From Limnomonas spitsbergensis (taxonomy: Eukaryota > Chlorophyta > Chlorophyceae > Chlamydomonadales): a stretch of DNA of 64,000 bases. The notes under the pieces are model-generated. The model worked only from the letters and a program-made list of their open reading frames with translations, was not told the origin of the DNA and searched no databases. Position 1 is the stretch's first letter. Each line of letters begins with the position of its first letter. A program made the position numbers and the translations under genes. Below are positions 58,399 to 64,000 of the stretch, piece by piece. Location of the stretch: contig JAYJMM010000014.1 of NCBI GenBank assembly GCA_037349105.1, positions 62,001 through 126,000 on the forward strand, read 5' to 3'.

Positions 58399-59178
58399 GC
58401 CCGCGCCTGTGCCCGCGCCTGTGCCCGTGCCCGTGCCTGCGGTTTCGCGGGCAGTCTCTGAGCTTATGGAGTCAGCATCGCATACTGTGGCGGTGATCGC
58501 GGTGGAAGACAGACAGCTGGCGGACGGCTCGGCGAGCCAACGTACAACGAAGCCGCGCTTGCTGATGACGGCTTTGTTACGGTAAACTTGGTTGCAAACC
58601 TTGCACATGGGCACGCAGTTCTCGGGGGTCAGGGGTAGCCTCGGGTCGCAATGTCCGCGCTCGAGACTCGTCACGAGATGTCGGTTCTTCAAATGTTTCT
58701 CACCCTCGACGGAGCCGCAGCACGCGCAGCGCATGTCGTACGAAAGTTTCATGGGACCCCATTCGGCGGCGAGCGTTGCGCTCACCGAGCGATGCATCAT
58801 GGCGTGGCTCGGGTGTGGCAGGCGCAGATCGAGCAACGAGTACTCCCCGCGTCGCAGCATGCGCTTCTCGCGAGGGTGATAGCAGCCCTGGACGATGAAG
58901 TTGAGTCCGACTTGCATGCCGAGATGTCTTGGTTGGGGGTCGTTCGTCATGCATCGCATCGAGCGCAAGAACTCTACGAGCTCGACCTTGGACGCGACCT
59001 TGCCGACGCGCGAGGCGAAGAAAACGAGCATCAGTCCGCCGACGGTGTGAGTCCCGCGCCCGACACGAGGTGAAACGCGGTCGTACAGGGACGGTAGCTT
59101 CACATTCATTCGACTCTTGCGCACCGATGCCGACGCGGCATCGTACACACGCTGCACCTCGCGTCTGTTCAGCTTCAT
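58129..59178 (-). CDS. HNH-type endonuclease-like protein with a GT-repeat tail
   Basis: About 349 residues from ATG at 59178 (MKLNRREVQRVYDAAS). Residues about 150-215 contain a zinc-bound HNH-like block: RCACCGSVEGEKHLKNRHLV, TSLERGHCDPRLPLTPENC and VPMCKVCNQVYRNK. The GHxDPxxPLTxxNCxPMCxxCN order resembles HNH nucleases, with two CxxC pairs binding a structural zinc; the usual first His may be the one in RGH. After this the protein is Thr/Ser/Ala-rich and then (GTGTGAGT)n, encoded by a CCTGTG hexamer array (58310-58440). Its 3' end meets the convergent gene at 58128 without a gap. Activity is uncertain. Confidence 0.65.
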
Positions 59179-59320
59179 GCGCGCAGGAAAGGTACATGAG
59201 ATAGGTTTAAGCCGGCGGCGTTGATTACGCACGATTGAATAAAGGAGTTAGTGGATGACAGCTTGACTTCCCGTGTTCGAATGGGACGATTGCGACACAG
59301 GAAGCCTTGTCGAGCCTGTC

Positions 59321-60541
59321 CTATTTCATGTCGTAGTAGTCGCCGGGGGGGTCATACAGTGTCCTTGGGGTGCATGGAATGTCTTCGGACTTCGCTCGGC
59401 GCTTCTTTCGATGTCGATTCCGTTGTATCTGAGGAAGCACCCACACCGGTTGATGCTGCTGCTGTGACGACGACGACGAAGACGGTGGTGGTGGTGTTGG
59501 CGGCGGCTGCTGCTGATACCTCCGACCCACCTGATTTGTCGTCGCCGAGCGATTAGGACCTCTCGAAGTCGAGAGAGACCTACGACGTGGTTGTTGCGGA
59601 CTTCCGTCCGAGGAAGAGAAAAACACAGGGGCACGAGGGGGGCGACGAGGAAGAGGTCGTGGGGAGCTAGAAGGCGGCATCTGTTTGAGTGGCTGCTGCT
59701 GCTGCTGCTGCCGTTGCCTTTGCTCGTCCTCTTGCGCATCGTCCTCGTCCTCGTCCTCGTCCTCTTGCTCTTGCTCGTCCTCTTGCTGTTGTCGGCAAGG
59801 TGGGCTGCTGCAGATGCTTTTAGGGCGACCGTTTGCGCCGTAGTAAATGTAATCTGGATTCAGAATTGGCACGCTCCTGCTGCTGAGGTGGTCGTGCATG
59901 TCCGCCGCGTACAAACCTGGGTCAGGGAAGTCGGGGTAGTCCGCGCCGATTACGCATCGGATGTTTGGCTCATCCTCCTGGAACACCACGGTGTTCGCCA
60001 GGTTGCCCGCAAGCAGACGCTTTTTAGAAACGATGTTCAACCTGATGCGAAGCAGCCGGTTTTTTACCGTGGTTGGAATCACTGGAGCCTTGTCGATAAG
60101 GATATCCAGACGGTGCTTGCAGTGCTTCGTGAACTCAATGTTGTTCTTAAAAACAGAATCAGATGTGTTACCGATCGCGACCTGCAAAGAGATCTCGTTT
60201 AGAAGCATAAGGTACGCGTCGCAGAAGATGTCGTGCTGATTTTGTAGCTCTCCGTAGCTCAAGAACTTGTTGATGGCCACCAGGGCACCGGCTGTGATGC
60301 TGCACGCACCAAGGGCCATTAATGTGACGCCATCCGAAGTAAAGGAATTTCCTTTCCCAAACCCAATCACCGATATGCCGGAGACACTCGACAACAGCAT
60401 TGCCGGAATCATGGTAGAATAGTTTAAATTGCGAAATAGCGTCCAAGCCATCTCGTGCAGCGTCGATTGCTCACGACAGAACGCGGACCACTCGCTCAAC
60501 AGCCTCTGCGTGGCTTCCGAGATAACTAGAGAGCTCACCAT
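59321..60541 (-). CDS. SLATT-like two-span membrane protein
   Basis: 406 residues from ATG at 60541. The N-terminal 190 residues match the SLATT plan: a helix (WSAFCREQSTLHEMAWTLFR), two spans close together (TMIPAMLLSSVSGISVIGF; MALGACSITAGALVAINKFL), then long helices with YGELQNQHDIFCDAYLMLL and a conserved-looking HCKHRLDILIDKAPVIP segment. SLATT domains act as membrane effectors in bacterial nucleotide-signalled defence; giant viruses encode related proteins of unknown role. The C-terminal 200 residues are low complexity (QQQEDEQEQEDEDEDED, poly-Gln, PPTPPPPSSSSSS) with a basic end (RNRHRKKRRAK). The combination of SLATT with such a tail is unusual. Confidence 0.7.
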   Translation of the reverse strand: MVSSLVISEATQRLLSEWSAFCREQSTLHEMAWTLFRNLNYSTMIPAMLLSSVSGISVIGFGKGNSFTSDGVTLMALGACSITAGALVAINKFLSYGELQNQHDIFCDAYLMLLNEISLQVAIGNTSDSVFKNNIEFTKHCKHRLDILIDKAPVIPTTVKNRLLRIRLNIVSKKRLLAGNLANTVVFQEDEPNIRCVIGADYPDFPDPGLYAADMHDHLSSRSVPILNPDYIYYGANGRPKSICSSPPCRQQQEDEQEQEDEDEDEDDAQEDEQRQRQQQQQQPLKQMPPSSSPRPLPRRPPRAPVFFSSSDGSPQQPRRRSLSTSRGPNRSATTNQVGRRYQQQPPPTPPPPSSSSSSQQQHQPVWVLPQIQRNRHRKKRRAKSEDIPCTPRTLYDPPGDYYDMK

Positions 60542-60589
60542 CACTTGGGAGGGTGCACTACCTACCCAGCGTTTTTTTTACGTGTGCCC

Positions 60590-60700
60590 CCTTATTCACA
60601 CCCTCTCCACAATCCCTACCCCTCCCCCCACACCCCACACCCCACCCCCCCACACCCCACACCCCACCCCCCCACACCCACACACACACACACACATACG
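60590..60700. repeat. C/CA-rich microsatellite
   Basis: (CCCCACACCCCACA)-type and (CA)n tracts between the SLATT-like gene and CLP1. They probably mark the divergent promoter region. No gene. Confidence 0.85.
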
Positions 60701-60737
60701 CTTCACTCCGCTCCCCAAAACATAAAACATACCACGA

Positions 60738-63298
60738 ATGGGGGACGCCAGGTTTCGACAGATATTTCGGATAGGCAAGGTATGCTTCTACATTGCATAG
60801 CATGTAAATTCGAGTCCCGACACAAGAATTGCATCCAATGTTCCGCAGTTTGAGGAGCTCAGAATCGAGACGGACACAGGATCGTGTGTCTCCTTCACGG
60901 TGCGTGGCGTCCTCAGATGATGCCAGCGTGGGCTCTACACGATTCGCGTTTCTCATTCGCAGTTGCAGTCCGGGAGCGCTGAAGTATTCGGCTACGAAGT
61001 CCGAATGGGCATGGCTTACGACGTTCCGCCGGGCCTGCTGAAGACAGCGGTGTGTGTTCCAGCCCCTGTATCATCCATCTCTCGACCTCGGATCTGACCA
61101 CTTCGACCTGCGCGCGCAGGTCTTCACCTGGACCGGATGCACCGTGTGCGTGAGCGGACTAGACAAGCCCTCGAACTACATGTGAGGCGCATTCGTGCAT
61201 GAATGCACACACACACCATCACAGCGTTCGAACATGATGTAATGGACTGTGCATGCAGGTATGTCGCTCGCAACACGCCGATGGAAAGCTACCTGAGTAT
61301 GCATCGCGCGTTGGTGGACAATGAGCGATCCTCTAGCTGTGTGATCGTAGGATCACGTGACAGTGGCCAGAGCACACTGGCCAAGACGTTCATCAACTGG
61401 TCGATCCGGTGTGGTTTGGTGCCCACGCTGGTGGACTTGGACACAGGTCGGTTTTCGTGTCGTACACTGATTGTTATTTTATTCTGGGACATCCCCACGT
61501 CGACCCATTTTTATAGTTTGTTTCAGTGGTCTCTTTTCAGGGGTGCCGTCGGATAACAGAGATGGCAGCAGCGACTCCAGTCACCTTCAGCCGAATCTGC
61601 ATCATTTGATGGAGTGGGTGTCCCGCATTCCCATTCCCATTCCCGATCTTTGTCCGCCTGAACGGCTCAGGTCTTGATGTGCATTCGGAGCAGCATCAGA
61701 ATGTTCCTCGATGCGTTCACGTCTCGGTTCCACGTCGTCTCTGTGTAAGTTCGTATGAACTTACCCTCACTGGGTTTGCAGTGGAGAACCTTGTGGACCC
61801 GTTGATTCAGACGTGTCACGACCTCGGGACCTGTTTCTTGGCTTCTTGGTCCATCCAAGGACATACCGCACTAAAGCGATCACAGGAGGGCCATGTTTGA
61901 GATAGTTCAGTGGCCAGCCTGAAGTGAAGATGGTAGACGGTCCTAAGTCCCACTGTATTCCTGGTGCTGAGTGTATGCATTCACTGTCAGTGCGTCTGTC
62001 AAATGTGATATCCCACCCCCCTCACCAGGAGGCGATGGCCACATCTCGCTGACCGGCTGCCTTGCCGCCTCGCCTGTGGAGGGGCCGATCGAGCCCGCAT
62101 GTGAATCCGTGAAGGGCGACCCGTTGGTGTTCTTTTTCGGACACGCGGTGCCCGACGAAAATCCAGACCTGTTCAAGGTGGGGTGGATGGGGTGTGCCAC
62201 AACCTTTTTTTCTTACACGTGTATGAACTTCCCAGAGCGTGGTGCGCAGGCCCTGATCGATCGGATGGCCGGCATCTTGCATGAGAGGGCTGAAATCGAC
62301 CCCATCGCGAAGGCATCAGGGATGATCGTGGACTCAGGTATCAGATGCATGGCTGTATGCTGAATGCTGGATGCTGGATGCGCAACCTGACGTGTGTGCA
62401 TCGTTCGCAGGACGATGCGGGGACGCGCTCCACCTCCACACAGTGATATCCCTTCGGGTGAGCGCCGAGTACGCAATGGATGTCCATGGATTTGAAATGG
62501 ATATCCACGCGAATGTTCCATGTCCTGCCCAGGCCGACTTTGTGTACGTGATCGAGAACGATCGACTGGCAGCACACTTGTCGAAACAGCTGCAGGTACG
62601 TCATGCACTCAGTTTCAGGGCACTCAGCTTCAGGGCACCCAGTCAGGACACCATGCACACACATTTTTCTATGTGCAGGTGTCGCATCCCCACATCCGGA
62701 TCATCAGGGTGATGAAGTCGGGCGGAATCGTAGGGCGAGACAGGCGTGGCAGGGTGGCCGCAAGGTACATCGAACGAATGATGTCAACATCGAATGCCCT
62801 GAATGCCCTGAATACCCTGAATGCCTCGAATGCCCTGAATGCCTCGAATGCCCTGAATGCCCTGAATGCCCTGAATGCCTCGAATGCCCTGAATGCCTCG
62901 AATGCCTCGTGTGGCCGTGCAGGGACCGTCGCGCCCACGAGTACTTCTATGGCGCGTCCGGCTCCGCTATGACCACGACGCACCACACGGTGAGCACGGC
63001 GGAGGTAAATGTCTACAGCATCGACGGGGGACAGGCGAACGCGGCGGATTCGGCTGGGTCGTCGCACAGCACTCTCAAGCTCACGAAAGTTGTGCCGAGC
63101 ATGAAGCTGATGCAGTCGCTCCTGTCGGTATCACATGCGCTCCGTCTTGAGGACGTCGTGTCATCCAGCAGCGCCGGGTTTGTCTTGGTCGTGAATGTGG
63201 ACATCGAGAGGGGCACGTTGACGTACATGTCCCCAAGCCCAGACAAGTTGCACGGACGATACATGGTTGCGGGATCGGTCACGACCGGCATCAATTGA
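60738..63298 (+). CDS. CLP1: CLP1-like polynucleotide-kinase family protein, 11 exons
   Basis: Eleven exons with GT/AG borders join in frame to 412 residues (human CLP1 has 425): 60738-60779, 60849-60899, 60963-61049, 61120-61181, 61259-61446, 62029-62177, 62250-62337, 62411-62457, 62533-62595, 62679-62764, 62923-63298. Order of family landmarks: SGSAEVFG and FTWTGCTV (N-terminal domain), YVARNTPMESYLSMH, the P-loop region CVIVGSRDSGQSTL, VPTLVDLDT, PLVFFFGHAVPDENPDLF, KSGGIVG, RDRRAHEYFYG, and the C-terminal MKLMQSLLSVSHAL and GFVLVVNVDIE. CLP1 acts in mRNA 3'-end cleavage/polyadenylation and tRNA splicing. The P-loop Lys is Gln here (GQST for GKST), so ATP binding is doubtful. Introns 6 and 8 are 72 and 75 nt and in frame; intron 5 is 582 nt because of a Fanzor element; intron 10 holds a 9-bp repeat. 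Neighbours are viral-type genes. Confidence 0.88.
61455..61992 (-). mobile_element. Fanzor (OMEGA nuclease) element remnant filling CLP1 intron 5
   Basis: On the minus strand: left end 61992-61925 (ATACACTCAGCACCAGGAAT, ACAGTGGGACTTAGGACCG), a linker, then a frame (61864-61667) with KVLHCKPSE (remnant of the zinc-finger region), TTWNRDVNASRNILML and a stop. WNRDVNASRNIL is the C-terminal RuvC-III signature of Fanzor/TnpB nucleases (D-V-N-A-x-R-N). A conserved ~210-bp tail runs to the right end (CCCAGAATAAAATAACAAT) near 61470. RuvC-I and RuvC-II are gone, so it encodes no active nuclease. The element starts 8 bp after the intron donor and ends 36 bp before the acceptor. Its own coding direction is opposite to CLP1. 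Confidence 0.85.
61461..61666 (-). ncRNA. Candidate omega-RNA region / right end of the Fanzor element
   Basis: Immediately after the Fanzor stop, about 200 bp are conserved among the copies at 35.0-35.5 (two), 37.7-37.9, 48.2 and 61.5-61.7 kb, although none encodes protein there. In TnpB/Fanzor systems the guide RNA is transcribed from exactly this place, overlapping the 3' end of the gene and the right end of the element. Blocks retained in order on the minus strand include GCCGTTCAGGCGG-like, CAAATGATGCAGATTCGGCT and TCCGACGGCACCCCTGAAAA. Assignment is by position and conservation only. Confidence 0.4.
62787..62910 (+). repeat. 9-bp repeat (GAATGCCCT / GAATGCCTC) inside CLP1 intron 10
   Basis: About thirteen units alternating between GAATGCCCT and GAATGCCTC. 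The intron (62765-62922) is otherwise short, so the array makes up most of it. Confidence 0.95.
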
Positions 63299-63471
63299 TA
63301 CGAGGTTGCGGAATGTCCATTGTCAAGAAGGAATACATACGTATCTAGTATCTTATGGTTGTTTTTGTGATACGGATCTCGCTCCCGATTTGTAAACGCG
63401 TGCAATGACTAATACGGGTTCGCCTACATTTCCGATTCCACGACGAGCAGGCTGTTCTTAGGGAATAGAAT
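63299..63471. other. Intergenic segment after CLP1
   Basis: AT-richer than the surroundings; no gene recognised. A polyadenylation signal was not identified with confidence. Confidence 0.35.
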
Positions 63472-63696
63472 ATGGCTTTGGAACGCAGGCTTTCAACCGG
63501 GACACCCGCGCAGCTACAGAGCACTAGAACAGAGCGCCTAGAACAACAGCAGAATCGATTTGCCCGAGCCAGTGCTCTGCGTAGAACAGGATATACGCCA
63601 AAGTTCAACGACTCCTGTATCATGGTTTCCGTTCATTGGGAGTCTCACCCCCGATGTAGAATCCAAGATTTTGTCGCATGCGCCGTGTGTGAATGA
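63472..63696 (+). CDS. Possible small protein or exon
   Basis: 74 residues starting MALERRLSTGTPAQLQ with a charged helix (RTERLEQQQNRFARASAL) and two Cys at the end. It may be an exon of a spliced gene or a short viral orphan. A poly-G run of about 18 (63706-63723) follows it. Confidence 0.3.
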   Translation: MALERRLSTGTPAQLQSTRTERLEQQQNRFARASALRRTGYTPKFNDSCIMVSVHWESHPRCRIQDFVACAVCE

Positions 63697-63814
63697 GCAT
63701 TGTAGGGGGGGGGGGGGGGGGGGGTGCGTGATGCGCGCATCGCGTTCGTCGAAGCCGCCTCTTTCTCGCGGGCATCCAAAGTGCCGTGCGTTTTTTATCT
63801 GGACCCACTATCAA

Positions 63815-64000
63815 ATGTCGATGCAACAGGAGCAGCAGTCGCGTCGCTCCGCGTCCCGGAGCAGCAACGCCGCCCCTAAGAGTGCCGCGAGGTCGGCGGC
63901 GAAGAGCGGCACTGGATCAGTCCGTCCCAAATCTGCACCCGCCCGGGGGTCTCGCGTGTCGCGCCCTACCCCTTGCCGCGTGAACGCGTTCGACGAATTT
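63815..64000 (+). CDS. Partial basic Ser/Ala/Arg-rich protein, runs off the window
   Basis: The first 62 residues from ATG at 63815 (MSMQQEQQSRRSASRSS...). The segment NAAPKSAARSAAKSGTGSVR is strongly basic and low complexity, like the N-terminal tails of several viral proteins in this window; PCRVNAFDEF at the end of the window may begin the globular part. No family can be assigned from the visible portion. Confidence 0.5.
   Translation, partial: MSMQQEQQSRRSASRSSNAAPKSAARSAAKSGTGSVRPKSAPARGSRVSRPTPCRVNAFDEF

Overview
The window looks like eukaryotic (alga or other protist) DNA carrying a long stretch of nucleocytoplasmic large DNA virus (giant virus) genes, so it is best read as an endogenised giant-virus region or as a contig joining viral and host DNA. 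Evidence for a virus: an A32-type packaging ATPase, a VP39-like poly(A) polymerase small subunit/cap methyltransferase, a Nudix protein with a zinc knuckle, a DUF5832-like protein, a PD-(D/E)XK nuclease, a thioredoxin-fold protein, a J-domain protein, a SLATT-like membrane protein, ankyrin and F-box/LRR proteins, and many tightly packed, intron-poor, alternating-strand orphan genes with low-complexity tails. Evidence for eukaryotic DNA: long satellites, spliceosomal introns with clear GT/AG borders, CCCTAAA telomere-like motifs and a complete 11-exon CLP1-like gene. Capsid, DNA polymerase and RNA polymerase genes are not in this window.

Layout. 0-3.6 kb: a 316-bp satellite and a second ~95-bp array. 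3.6-5.1 kb: a two-exon gene with repeat-rich exon 2. 5.2-10.4 kb: almost gene-free, with at least six families of tandem repeats. 10.5-13.9 kb: two spliced genes that share a zinc-ribbon plus helical-tail plan. 14.5-34 kb: metacaspase, single-pass membrane protein, DUF5763-like protein, poly(A) polymerase small subunit, GH65-like protein, a four-exon zinc-finger gene, two decayed genes, a broken IS630/Tc1-like transposase, nuclease, DUF5832. 34-48 kb: thioredoxin fold, small membrane proteins, ankyrin protein, packaging ATPase, a giant EPTAEP-repeat protein, Nudix, J-protein. 48-54 kb: a patch of debris (ankyrin and Fanzor fragments), an F-box/LRR gene and a 41-copy 29-bp minisatellite. 54.4-60.5 kb: large membrane proteins, HNH-like and SLATT-like genes. 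60.7-63.3 kb: spliced CLP1. 63.8 kb to the end: start of another basic protein.

Main discovery. Dispersed repeats that look anonymous are remnants of one family of Fanzor/TnpB-type (OMEGA nuclease) elements. Copies keep the C-terminal RuvC-III signature (NRDVNASRNIL), a ~75-bp left end and a conserved ~210-230-bp non-coding tail after the stop codon, which is where an omega RNA would be expected. One copy makes up almost all of intron 5 of CLP1; another has its middle 167 bp inverted. The two ends share an imperfect terminal inverted repeat beginning TACACT, suggesting a TA-targeting DNA transposon carrying the nuclease as cargo.

Functional themes. The viral genes cover packaging (ATPase), mRNA processing and turnover (cap methyltransferase, Nudix, possibly CLP1), redox/folding (thioredoxin fold, J-protein), and proteins that could act on host death or immunity (metacaspase, SLATT, F-box/LRR, ankyrin). 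How they work together is inference; none of this was tested by database search.
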